This document shows, one piece after another, positions 8,450 through 16,651 of a stretch of 64,000 nt of DNA. Under the pieces are notes generated by a model. That model was not told where the DNA came from. It did not search any database and saw only the letters and a program-made list of their open reading frames with translations. Positions within the stretch are counted from its first letter, which is position 1; each line of letters starts with the position of its first letter. The stretch is taken from assembly GCF_030268205.1 (NCBI RefSeq), contig NZ_BSQF01000002.1, positions 1,084,297 to 1,148,296 on the forward strand. Direction: 5' to 3'. The translations under genes were made by a program, and so were the position numbers. This DNA is from Allomuricauda sp. NBRC 101325. Lineage in GTDB: Bacteria; Bacteroidota; Bacteroidia; Flavobacteriales; Flavobacteriaceae.

Positions 8450-8590
8450 CACTTCACAACAATAATTTCATTTACGGGAATTCTAAAACTACATTTACTA
8501 TGTAATTAAATCAGAAAGTAATTTTTTCATTTTCATATAGTGTTCTCGTAAAAGAGTCTTGACCCCAGCGGCAGGGCTCTTTTCTATTTA
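8450..8590. repeat. 141-bp element, copy 1 (candidate small RNA or regulatory repeat)
   Basis: It begins ACTTCACAACAATAATTTCA and ends TTTTCTATTTA. The core at 8501-8561 is identical to copy 2. The 3' hairpin has arms 8550-8561 and 8572-8583 with a 10-nt loop. Two arm positions differ from the other copies but still pair as G:U, so the 12-bp stem is kept. Confidence 0.75.
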
Positions 8591-8799
8591 GGGGTGTTTT
8601 AAACTGTTTGACACGCCTGCCTGCCTCAGGAAGGAATACCGCGAATAATCTTACGCACCTAATCAAGAACAAGGAACCAAGACTTTCATATTAAATCGTT
8701 GTGACAATTAGAGTAAAACTAAGATTGCCATATGTATCCTAATCGGATGAAATTTTATAACACCTATTTCATTTTAACAGGGATAACAACAAACAGGCG

Positions 8800-8940
8800 C
8801 TACTTCACAACAATAATTTCAATTTGAGGAACTACAGGAGTAGATTTACATTGTAATTAAATCAGAAAGTAATTTTTTCATTTTCATATAGTGTTCTCGT
8901 AAAAGAGTCTTGTCCAAACGGCAAGACTCTTTTCTATTTA
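8800..8940. repeat. 141-bp element, copy 2
   Basis: The conserved core is at 8852-8912. The hairpin AAAAGAGTCTTG (8901-8912) with CAAGACTCTTTT (8922-8933) is a perfect 12-bp stem with a 9-nt loop, TCCAAACGG. On the minus strand the core contains a 13-codon frame MKMKKLLSDLITM (8846-8887). Confidence 0.75.
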
Positions 8941-9110
8941 AGGCATTTTTATTTGATGTGACGCGCTTGCCTGCCGAAGGAAGGAATGTCCCGAATTACC
9001 CGAATAATGTATTGTAATTCAAACCGCATCGAAGCATCTCCTATTTATCCAAAACGGCTGATGTATTTCATTACCTATTCCATTTTAACAGGGATAACAA
9101 CAAACAGGCG

Positions 9111-9251
9111 CTACTTCACAACATTAATTTCAAATTGAGAAACTACAGGAGTAGATTTACCATGTAATTAATTCAGAAAGTAATTTTTTCATTTTCATAT
9201 AGTGTTCTCGTAAAAGAGTCTTGCCATTTGGTCAAGACTCTTTTCTATTTA
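9111..9251. repeat. 141-bp element, copy 3
   Basis: The core at 9163-9223 differs from the other copies by one base in 61. The hairpin arms at 9212-9223 and 9233-9244 pair perfectly; the loop (CCATTTGGT) is unrelated in sequence to those of copies 1 and 2 except for an outer CC/GG. Confidence 0.75.
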
Positions 9252-9276
9252 AGACCGTTCTACACATGGCATCTCT

Positions 9277-9312
9277 CATCTCGATGCTCCTTCGACTGCG
9301 CTCAGGATAACA
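9277..9312. repeat. short dispersed repeat of the TCGACTGCGCTCAGG type
   Basis: The string CTCCTTCGACTGCGCTCAGG recurs in inverted orientation at 39951-39988 and in degraded form at 27360-27395. I know this motif as common between flavobacterial genes. It is always intergenic here. Confidence 0.5.
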
Positions 9313-9430
9313 TCTTAATGTGAAAACTTTACATATTTTTTTTCACTTCGAGCATATCCGAGAAATCTAGATGCTTTTTAAAAAAATTATTTTGAAACTG
9401 TAAATTGCTTATTGTCAATTGGACATTGAC

Positions 9431-10273
9431 CTACGGAATCCACTTATCCTTGCCAAAATCAGGTTTACGTTTTTCCAAAAATGCATTTCTACCCTCTTTT
9501 GCTTCTTCGGTCATATAGGCCAAACGTGTTGCTTCGCCAGCAAATACTTGTTGCCCCACCATGCCGTCATCTGTTAGGTTCATGGCGAACTTCAACATTT
9601 TAATGGAAGTAGGCGATTTGGCCAAAACTTCTTGAGCCCATTGGTAGGCTGTGTCCTCCAATTCATCATGTGGAATCACGGCATTTACCATGCCCATTTC
9701 AAAAGCTTCCTGAGCGGAATAGTTTCTACCCAAAAAGAAAATTTCACGTGCCTTTTTTTGCCCTACCATTTTGGCCAAATAGGCAGAGCCGAATCCCCCA
9801 TCAAAACTGGTTACATCGGCATCGGTTTGCTTAAAAATCGCATGTTCTTTACTGGCCAAGGTCATATCACAAACCACATGTAGGCTATGTCCTCCCCCAA
9901 CGGCCCATCCTGGAACAACGGCAATTACCACTTTGGGCATAAAACGAATCAAGCGTTGTACCTCTAGAATATTTAAACGATGGTAGCCGTCCTCCCCCAC
10001 ATAACCTTTATGACCACGTGCTTTTTGGTCTCCCCCACTACAAAAGGCCCATTTTCCATCTTTGGAAGAAGGTCCCTCACCGGAAAGCAGCACTACACCT
10101 ATGGAAGTGTCTTCCTGTGCGTCATAAAATGCTTTGTACAGTTCACTAGTAGTTTTTGGTCGAAATGCGTTTCGAACATCAGGTCGGTTAAAAGCGATAC
10201 GGGCCACCCCGTTACATTTTTTATAGGTAATATCCTCAAATTCCATGGCGGTCTGCCATTTGGGTGATTCCAT
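9431..10273 (-). CDS. menB: 1,4-dihydroxy-2-naphthoyl-CoA synthase
   Basis: This crotonase-fold enzyme (280 residues) closes the second ring of menaquinone by converting o-succinylbenzoyl-CoA to 1,4-dihydroxy-2-naphthoyl-CoA in the cytoplasm. MenB-specific features are RPDVRNAFRPKT, FCSGGDQKARG, VVPGWAVGGGHSLHVVCD, the TDADVTSFDGGFGSAYLA active-site region, and the C-terminal EGRNAFLEKRKPDF. Length is usual. A second Met at residue 10 could also start the protein. It stands alone; other men genes are not in the window. Confidence 0.95.
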   Translation of the reverse strand: MESPKWQTAMEFEDITYKKCNGVARIAFNRPDVRNAFRPKTTSELYKAFYDAQEDTSIGVVLLSGEGPSSKDGKWAFCSGGDQKARGHKGYVGEDGYHRLNILEVQRLIRFMPKVVIAVVPGWAVGGGHSLHVVCDMTLASKEHAIFKQTDADVTSFDGGFGSAYLAKMVGQKKAREIFFLGRNYSAQEAFEMGMVNAVIPHDELEDTAYQWAQEVLAKSPTSIKMLKFAMNLTDDGMVGQQVFAGEATRLAYMTEEAKEGRNAFLEKRKPDFGKDKWIP

Positions 10274-10446
10274 AAGTGCATAATTTAATTGGATTACAAA
10301 ATAACGGAAATTCTAGGTTTTCGACCTTAAATGCCAATTACTTCACCTATTCTACTAACCAACAGTAATTTAATAGGAGTTAATTGTTTATTTTAACATT
10401 CATCTTCTATCCGGCCCAAGTTTTTTGGTCGCTAAAAATTTAAATC

Positions 10447-10800
10447 ATGGCACATCTATTTCTTCTCAAACCTGATTTTTTCGATAAAAACATGGATGCG
10501 GATGCCAAGTATTATTGTCCGTATTGCGCACAGGTACTTGGAATTCTTACCTATTATCCCGAGTTAAAGGAAAAATTGGACATTTCATTTATTGATTTTG
10601 AGCGTCCTCGCAAAGTAATTGTGGACCTTGTCGGCGAGGAAAATCAAGGGTGTCCCAATCTTATTTTGGAAAAAAAGGAGTTTAAAGGGCTGGAAAAACT
10701 TGATTATATAAATGAGCATGGGGATTATTACTTCATCAATAAAGCACTATTGATTACAAGATTTTTCTCCGATATTTATGGAATTGGAGTGCCCCATTAA
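10447..10800 (+). CDS. DUF3088 family protein with CPYC motif
   Basis: The 117-residue protein matches the DUF3088 pattern: a start with LFLLKPDFFD, a redox-like Cys24-Pro-Tyr-Cys27, then DISFIDFERPRK and GEENQGCPNLILE. The arrangement is thioredoxin- or glutaredoxin-like in outline, but no function is established. It sits between menB (opposite strand) and an acyl-CoA synthetase gene 107 nt downstream. Confidence 0.75.
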   Translation: MAHLFLLKPDFFDKNMDADAKYYCPYCAQVLGILTYYPELKEKLDISFIDFERPRKVIVDLVGEENQGCPNLILEKKEFKGLEKLDYINEHGDYYFINKALLITRFFSDIYGIGVPH

Positions 10801-10907
10801 TGCTTTTAAATCCCCTCTTCTACTCGTTTTGGGTTAATGTTCAATCTTGAAGGGATACATGCAACGTATAAATTCATTATATTGATATACACATAATTAA
10901 CCAAACA

Positions 10908-12554
10908 ATGGAAAATTTTCAAACTCCGCTGGAAGCATTTTTCTTTTGGCTGGAAAAGAATCCCAAGCATATTTTTTTACGACAGCCTATTCATCGAAAA
11001 TTTATTGAATATACCCGCAAAGATGCATACGACCAAGCTATTCGCATAGCATCTGCATTGCATAAAATGGGATTGAAAAAAGGTGACCATGTAGCTCTAT
11101 TATCAAAAAATTGTGCCCATTGGTTCATGGCCGATTTGGCCATGATGCTTGGGGGGTTTATTTCAGTTCCACTTTACCCAACTTTGGACAAGGACAGTAT
11201 TCATGAAATATTGGTGCACAGTGAAAGCAAGGCCATTATTATTGGAAAACTGGATGATTATAAATCCCAGAAAAAAGGTATCCCGGATATTCCCAAAATA
11301 GGCGTGGCACTCTATGGAATTTCAGAGGAGTTTACATGGGAAGATTTGGTGGGCAACGCTTCAGATTTAAAGCCCTACGATCAAAATCCGGAGGATTTGA
11401 TCAGCATTATGTATACCTCCGGAACTACTGGTAACCCCAAAGGTGTAATGCACAAGGTAAAATCATTTAACTTAGTGGTACAAAACGGCATAAAATCATT
11501 GCAGTTTAAGGATGAATCCAAGTTTTTCTCTTATTTGCCCTTATCCCATATCGCCGAGCGCATTGGATTAGAAATGGGCGCCATTTATGGTGGTGGAACG
11601 GTAAGTTTTCCTGAATCTTTGGAAACATTTGCAGAAGATTTAGCCGCTGTACAGCCAAATACCTTTTTTGCAGTACCCAGAATTTGGCAGAAATTTCAAG
11701 AAGGGGTGTTGAACAAAATGCCCCAAAAGAAATTGGACAAACTGCTATCCATTCCAATTATTAATAAGTTCGTCAGGAATAAAATCAAAAAGAAGTTGGG
11801 TTTGGGTGATGCACAATTCTGTGCTTCAGGAGCAGCGCCAATTGCCGTAAGTCTTCAAAAATGGTACAAAAAGCTTGGCGTTGAAATTCATCAGTGTTAT
11901 GGGATGACGGAGGACTGCATCCTATCCCACTTCAACTTGCCGGGAACCAATAAATTTGGAACTGTGGGCAGACCTTTACCAGGAGTTACTTCAAAATTAT
12001 CAGCTGAAGGTGAAATATTGATCAAAAGCGAGGCATTAATGGTCGGATATTATAAGTCGCCTGATCAAACTGCCGAAATGTTTACAGATGATGGTTTTTT
12101 GAGAACTGGTGATCTAGGTGAATTCGACCATGATGGTTACTTGGCTATTGTGGGTCGAATAAAAGACCAATTTAAAACCGACAAAGGAAAATACGTGACC
12201 CCTTCCTTAATTGAACTGGAATTGTCCAAAAACACTGATTTGGAGCATATTTGTGTAGTGGGAACAGGAATTTCCCAGCCCATAGTTTTAATTATTCCAT
12301 CAGAAGCTGGACGATCAAAAGGGAATGAGCGTTTGAACGAATCCATTTTAAACTCAATAGATGAGTTGAACCCACACCTCAAAAAGCATGAGAAAATTGA
12401 AAAAGCCGTGATCATGAAGGAAAATTGGACTGTGGACAATGGTTTAATGACGCCTTCCATGAAAATTAGGCGAAACCGTATCGAAGCCATCCATCAACCC
12501 ATGTATTTGGATTGGTTTTCCCGACCAGAAAGAGTGGTCTACGAAAGTGTTTAA
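10908..12554 (+). CDS. AMP-forming long-chain acyl-CoA synthetase family protein
   Basis: The 548-residue protein belongs to the ANL adenylating superfamily. The phosphate-binding motif is YTSGTTGNPKGVMH, followed by the A5-type YGMTE and the hinge region TGDLGEFDHDGYLAIVGRIKD. The region FFSYLPLSHIAERIG is typical of long-chain acyl-CoA synthetases, which activate fatty acids with ATP and CoA. It is somewhat shorter than the usual 590-600 residues because the C-terminal domain is compact. The exact fatty acid is unknown. A methyltransferase gene follows 51 nt later. Confidence 0.85.
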   Translation: MENFQTPLEAFFFWLEKNPKHIFLRQPIHRKFIEYTRKDAYDQAIRIASALHKMGLKKGDHVALLSKNCAHWFMADLAMMLGGFISVPLYPTLDKDSIHEILVHSESKAIIIGKLDDYKSQKKGIPDIPKIGVALYGISEEFTWEDLVGNASDLKPYDQNPEDLISIMYTSGTTGNPKGVMHKVKSFNLVVQNGIKSLQFKDESKFFSYLPLSHIAERIGLEMGAIYGGGTVSFPESLETFAEDLAAVQPNTFFAVPRIWQKFQEGVLNKMPQKKLDKLLSIPIINKFVRNKIKKKLGLGDAQFCASGAAPIAVSLQKWYKKLGVEIHQCYGMTEDCILSHFNLPGTNKFGTVGRPLPGVTSKLSAEGEILIKSEALMVGYYKSPDQTAEMFTDDGFLRTGDLGEFDHDGYLAIVGRIKDQFKTDKGKYVTPSLIELELSKNTDLEHICVVGTGISQPIVLIIPSEAGRSKGNERLNESILNSIDELNPHLKKHEKIEKAVIMKENWTVDNGLMTPSMKIRRNRIEAIHQPMYLDWFSRPERVVYESV

Positions 12555-12605
12555 TCTTGTCGCGCTTTTTATTTCAATGTATTTTTAGTTCCAAAATCTA
12601 GAAGT

Positions 12606-13229
12606 ATGGGCAGTGATTGGCTTAATATGTGGAATACAAGATTTGGACAAGCGACATATGCATATGGTACGCAGCCCAACGTGTACCTAAAAGCTAAACT
12701 TGATGGATTGGAACCTGGAACCATTTTGTTCGGTGCGGAGGGTGAAGGTCGAAATGCGGTGTATGCAGCAAAATCGGGTTGGCAAGTCTCCGCTTTTGAT
12801 ATTAGTGAAGAAGGGAGAAAAAAAACTTTGAAACTGGCAGCGAAAAATCAAGTAGACCTTGATTATCAAATTGGAGAATTAAACGAACTGGGATATCAAC
12901 CTGAACAATTTGATGCTATTGCTTTGATTTATGCCCACTTCCCTCCTAACATTCGTTCTGGCTACCATAAATTATTGAACAATTACCTTAAAAAGGGCGG
13001 TATCATCATTTTTGAGGCTTTTAGCAAAGACCATTTGGAATACAAACAAGTCAACCCAAAAGTAGGAGGTCCAAATAATGTGGATTATTTGTTTTCCTTG
13101 GAGGAAATACAAGCCGATTTTGCCAATTTTGAAATTATAGAGCTCAAAAAAACAACGGTACAACTCAATGAAGGCGTTGGCCATGTCGGAATGGGTTCCG
13201 TTATCCGATTTATGGGCAAGAAAAAATAA
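12606..13229 (+). CDS. class I SAM-dependent methyltransferase
   Basis: The 207-residue protein has a Rossmann-type methyltransferase layout: motif I as LFGAEGEGRNAVYAA, motif II acidic end SAFDISEEG, and FDAIALIYAHFPP in the motif IV position. It resembles TehB/thiopurine-like small-molecule methyltransferases. The substrate is unknown. It ends one base before the convergent HxlR gene stop. Confidence 0.8.
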   Translation: MGSDWLNMWNTRFGQATYAYGTQPNVYLKAKLDGLEPGTILFGAEGEGRNAVYAAKSGWQVSAFDISEEGRKKTLKLAAKNQVDLDYQIGELNELGYQPEQFDAIALIYAHFPPNIRSGYHKLLNNYLKKGGIIIFEAFSKDHLEYKQVNPKVGGPNNVDYLFSLEEIQADFANFEIIELKKTTVQLNEGVGHVGMGSVIRFMGKKK

Positions 13230-13592
13230 TTAGACCGCTTTACTTCTCGAGTATTGAATATCGGCCATGTTTTGATTGGCCCATTGCGCCAATTCCTGAA
13301 TTATGGGCATCAAAGTCTTTGCTCTTTCGGTAAGCGAATATTCCACTCGTGGAGGGATTTCCGGATACGCTTTGCGAACTACCAACCCATCAACTTCTAA
13401 TTTTTTAAGGGTAACGGTCAGCATTTTTTGGGATATGGTTCCGATGTATTTATGGATCTCATTAAAGCGTAACATTTCCATATCACTCAATAACATCAAA
13501 ACCAACATTGACCATTTATCTCCGAACCTATCCAATACATTTCGTACGGGACAATGTTCTTCATCTGCATAGTTCTTCACATTATTTTCCAT
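13230..13592 (-). CDS. HxlR-family transcriptional regulator
   Basis: A 120-residue winged-helix protein with the family signature Cys14-Pro-Val-Arg, then DRFGDKWSMLVL, RFNEIHKYIGTISQKMLTVTLKKLE and PRVEYSLTERA. HxlR proteins often sense electrophiles or quinones through the N-terminal Cys. It is divergent from an NmrA/QorB-like reductase gene, the same arrangement as E. coli ytfH-ytfG, so repression of that gene and autoregulation are likely. Candidate half-sites TTACC occur in the shared intergenic region. Confidence 0.9.
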   Translation of the reverse strand: MENNVKNYADEEHCPVRNVLDRFGDKWSMLVLMLLSDMEMLRFNEIHKYIGTISQKMLTVTLKKLEVDGLVVRKAYPEIPPRVEYSLTERAKTLMPIIQELAQWANQNMADIQYSRSKAV

Positions 13593-13615
13593 AACTATCT
13601 CTTTTTCAATAGTAA

Positions 13616-13690
13616 TTACCTAAAGGTAAGTGGCAGACTTAAAGGTCTGTTCTTGTGGAAAAGTAACTTACTATTTACCTTTGACTTACC
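13616..13690. promoter_or_regulatory. candidate HxlR operator with repeated TTACC half-sites
   Basis: An inverted repeat TTACCT-AA-AGGTAA lies at 13616-13629. Two direct TTACC sites lie at 13675 and 13686, spaced 11 bp or one helical turn. A separate CAGAC/GTCTG inverted repeat is at 13634-13649. The region separates the divergent HxlR and NmrA genes. Confidence 0.5.
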
Positions 13691-13711
13691 AAAAGTAATT
13701 AAATAACTTTA
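13680..13711 (+). promoter_or_regulatory. promoter of the NmrA-family reductase gene
   Basis: TTTG at 13680-13683 and TAACTTTA at 13704-13711 are separated by 20 nt, close to the Bacteroidota consensus. The -33 element overlaps the TTACC half-sites, so regulator binding would exclude RNA polymerase. Confidence 0.6.
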
Positions 13712-13723
13712 ATAAATTATAAA

Positions 13724-14611
13724 ATGGCTAAAATATTGATAACCGGTGCAACAGGAGGTCTTGGAAGCACCACCGCAAAATTTCTAAAAGAGAAAATTGA
13801 TGTAAGCAACATTGCTGTATTGGTTAGGGACAAAGAAAGTGATAAAGCAAAAGCTTTGGCTGCTGAAGGATTTGAACTTCGTTTGGGAGACTATGACAGT
13901 CCAGAGGCTTTAAAAGAAGCCTTTAAAGGAATTGAAACCCTTTATTTTGTGTCAGCCAGCGATATCGCAAAACGAATTCCACAGCACAAAAATGTGGTTG
14001 AAGCCGCAAAAGCTTCGGGAGTAAAACACATTTTATATACCAGTACCGTTCGTAAAGATGAATCGTCAGACGCCCCATTGTTTGTGGTGGTGGATGCCCA
14101 CGTAAAAACCGAGGATTGGATCAAGGAATCTGGATTGACCTACACCCTTTTGCGTCACAATTTGTATGCAGAGGTTATTCCAATGTTTTTAGGAGCAAAA
14201 GAACAGTTGTTGCAATCCAAAACTATTTATTTACCAACGGGTAGTGGAAAAACATCTTTTGTTCCTCGTGAGGACTTTGCGGAAGCTGAAGCCAATATTC
14301 TTGCTGACCCATCCAAATATAAAAATCAAATATTGGAGTTCAACGGTAGTGAGCAGACCAGTTTCGAAGAGGTTTCCAAATTATTGACCGAAACATTGGG
14401 CGAATCCATTGCCTATGTTTCTCCAGAAGTGGATGAATTTAAAACAACAATGGCTTCCTATCAATTACCTGAAGAGATTATCGGCATGTTGACCATGTTC
14501 AGTTTGGGAATTGCCAATGGCGAGTTCGACCAAAAATCAGATGATTTGGAAAGTGTGTTGGGAAGAAAAACGAAGGCAATCAGTGCTTTTTTGAATGAGG
14601 TTTATTCTTAA
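13724..14611 (+). CDS. NmrA-family NAD(P)-binding reductase (QorB-like)
   Basis: The 295-residue protein has the extended Rossmann start ILITGATGGLGS (residues 4-15), the VLVRD NADP-selecting region, and YTSTVRKD in place of the usual SDR catalytic strand, as in NmrA and the E. coli quinone reductase QorB (YtfG). It probably reduces quinones or related electrophiles using NAD(P)H. The divergent HxlR regulator supports this, since ytfG and ytfH are paired in the same way. A strong terminator follows. Confidence 0.8.
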   Translation: MAKILITGATGGLGSTTAKFLKEKIDVSNIAVLVRDKESDKAKALAAEGFELRLGDYDSPEALKEAFKGIETLYFVSASDIAKRIPQHKNVVEAAKASGVKHILYTSTVRKDESSDAPLFVVVDAHVKTEDWIKESGLTYTLLRHNLYAEVIPMFLGAKEQLLQSKTIYLPTGSGKTSFVPREDFAEAEANILADPSKYKNQILEFNGSEQTSFEEVSKLLTETLGESIAYVSPEVDEFKTTMASYQLPEEIIGMLTMFSLGIANGEFDQKSDDLESVLGRKTKAISAFLNEVYS

Positions 14612-14632
14612 TTGCACCCTATTATACGAACG

Positions 14633-14660
14633 AAACCCAAGCCTTAAGCTTGGGTTTTTT
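14633..14660 (+). terminator. intrinsic terminator after the NmrA-family gene
   Basis: AAACCCAAGC (14633-14642) pairs with GCTTGGGTTT (14648-14657) over a 5-nt loop, followed by further T residues. Confidence 0.85.
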
Positions 14661-14838
14661 GGTTCTTACTAGGTATTGTAGATTTATAGTGCTAAGTTCA
14701 ACTGCAAAACCAATTTACCTTGAAAATATGTCGTTAAGGGCTCATTTTATTGATGAAGACATAAAGGTGACATGCAAATGTCGTGGTGCTGTCTATATGC
14801 GGAGGATAACTTTGTTCGTGAATTTAAAGCCATAGATT

Positions 14839-16593
14839 ATGAACAATGCATCCATAGGAGAACGACTCAAATACCAAAGAAAAATCAAGGGATATTCCCA
14901 AGAAGAACTTGCACATCGAACCAATGTTACCGTTCGAACCATTCAGCGAATAGAAAAAGAAGAGGTTTCCCCCCACCTCAATACCATTAAATTATTGGCG
15001 GTTGCCCTCGAAATAGAAGTAGACGATTTGGTGGTGTTGACAGACCCAAAGGAAGAAACCGTAAAAAAGAAATGGCTGCTTTTAATGCACGCAACACCCT
15101 TGGTCGGATTGTTTTTGCCTCTACTTAATGTATTGATTCCTCTGTTTCTTTGGATTCACAAAAGAGAGGACAATCCCATTTATAACGAGCATGGCATAAA
15201 GGTCATTAACTTTCAAATTACGGCATTGATTTTGGCCATGCTGTCTTTTGTGAGCTTGCTCACAATTGAAAAATGGGGATTTTTTATCTTCATTTCCGTT
15301 GTACCCATTTGTGTGGGCATAATCATATTCAACATTATATATGTAGTGCAAAAAAATAAATGCTACTACCCTTTTTCCATACCATTTTTACGTTTGAAAA
15401 AAAACCAATTGCCTACTTTATTGCTGCTATTCGGGATAATTTTCTTTGGTAGTTGTTCGGGCCCAAAATTGGAAACCATAGAACGATTGGATGGTTCTTT
15501 GATCACAAAGGATTCCGTTACACGAAAAATCAACCAATTAATGGATGATGCCCAAATTCACGGTGTAGCCATTACGGTTTTCAACGATAATGAACCCGTT
15601 TATGAAAAGCAATTTGGATATAAGGACTACCCGAATAGAATTCCATTGACCGATTCCACTAACATGTATGGAGCGTCTTTTAGTAAGGCCGTTTTTGGAG
15701 TTTTGGTAATGGAATTGGTGGAAAATGGAGTGATTGATTTGGATACCCCCTTGGAATCCTATTTGCCCAAAAAAATGTATGAATACGAGCCTAAAACAAA
15801 TTGGCACGATGATTTTTCAAGTTTAAAGGAGGATTCCCTCTATCACAAAATAACCGCAAGAATGTGTTTGGACCACACAACGGGTTTTAAAAATTATAGA
15901 TGGTTTGAGGAGGATTACAAACTAAGGGTACATTGGGAACCAGGAACAAAATTTGGATATAGCGGTGAAGGCTTTATTTATCTTCAGGTGGTTTTGGAAA
16001 GGTTAACTGGGAAGGGATTGGAGGAACTCGCTCAGGAATACATCTTTAAGCCGTTGGGTATGCAGAATTCAGCCTACGAATGGAAATCAAAATTTGAAAA
16101 TGATTACGCCCTCGGCCATGATGAAAATGGTGAATCTTTAAAAAAAGATAAGGATAATGAACCTAGGGGCGGCGGCACTTTAGAAACAACTTCGGAAGAT
16201 TATACGAAATTCTTAACGGCGGTCCTCCATCAAAAATTGATTTCTGAAGCATCGTATAACGAGATTTTTAGCCCACATATTAAAATTAGAACCGAAAAGC
16301 AATTTGGTGAGAAGGCCAATATTTCCACCAATAAATATGACGACATTAATTTAGGTTACGGTTTGGGCTGGGGCTATTTTGAAACCCCTTATGGAAAAGC
16401 GGTTTTTAAAGAAGGACATGGAAGTGGATTTGTACATCATTCAGTGTTGTTTCCAGAAACAGGAAAAGGCGTCATGATCATGACCAATTTCGAAAAGGGC
16501 AATAGCATCTTTAAGAAAATATTGGAAGTTGTAATGAATGACGTTTACACACCATGGGAATGGGAAAATTACATTCCATATGACAAAAGATAG
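14839..16593 (+). CDS. HTH (XRE) - DUF4870 membrane - beta-lactamase-like fusion protein
   Basis: One 584-residue frame joins three parts. Residues 6-60 form an XRE helix-turn-helix (KIKGYSQEELAHRTNVTVRT). Residues 78-184 form a DUF4870/Tic20-like membrane domain with hydrophobic stretches at about 80-105, 123-142 and 146-170, ending YYPFSIPFLR. Residues 186-206 look like a complete lipoprotein signal, ending in lipobox FGSC with Cys206. Then comes a serine beta-lactamase fold with S280-F-S-K283, a YSGEG element and HGSG. The third part could also start alone at the TTG codon 15394. The chain may be a gene fusion, or a membrane regulator whose extracytoplasmic domain is released by signal peptidase II. 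No frameshift or stop is seen at the junction. Confidence 0.8.
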   Translation: MNNASIGERLKYQRKIKGYSQEELAHRTNVTVRTIQRIEKEEVSPHLNTIKLLAVALEIEVDDLVVLTDPKEETVKKKWLLLMHATPLVGLFLPLLNVLIPLFLWIHKREDNPIYNEHGIKVINFQITALILAMLSFVSLLTIEKWGFFIFISVVPICVGIIIFNIIYVVQKNKCYYPFSIPFLRLKKNQLPTLLLLFGIIFFGSCSGPKLETIERLDGSLITKDSVTRKINQLMDDAQIHGVAITVFNDNEPVYEKQFGYKDYPNRIPLTDSTNMYGASFSKAVFGVLVMELVENGVIDLDTPLESYLPKKMYEYEPKTNWHDDFSSLKEDSLYHKITARMCLDHTTGFKNYRWFEEDYKLRVHWEPGTKFGYSGEGFIYLQVVLERLTGKGLEELAQEYIFKPLGMQNSAYEWKSKFENDYALGHDENGESLKKDKDNEPRGGGTLETTSEDYTKFLTAVLHQKLISEASYNEIFSPHIKIRTEKQFGEKANISTNKYDDINLGYGLGWGYFETPYGKAVFKEGHGSGFVHHSVLFPETGKGVMIMTNFEKGNSIFKKILEVVMNDVYTPWEWENYIPYDKR

Positions 16594-16651
16594 GCAGATT
16601 TAAAGCATTACAAGTATCTTTACATTAGTAAATATGAGTTTTTAAAATACG

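Larger units (their letters stand above)
8406..9430. other. gene-free region with three copies of a 141-bp hairpin element
   Basis: About 1 kb between the serine hydrolase and menB has no convincing protein gene on either strand. It contains three direct copies of one element (8450-8590, 8800-8940, 9111-9251), spaced 350 and 311 bp. Copies 2 and 3 also share about 38 bp upstream (a CATTTTAACAGGGATAACAA block). Copies 1 and 2 share a downstream GCCTGCC...AGGAAGGAAT block. The last 170 bp hold a short dispersed repeat and AT-rich sequence. Confidence 0.8.

Noticed and set aside
8450..9251. CRISPR array
   Set aside because: Three repeats only, unit 141 bp, spacers of about 170-210 bp of unequal length and no cas genes.
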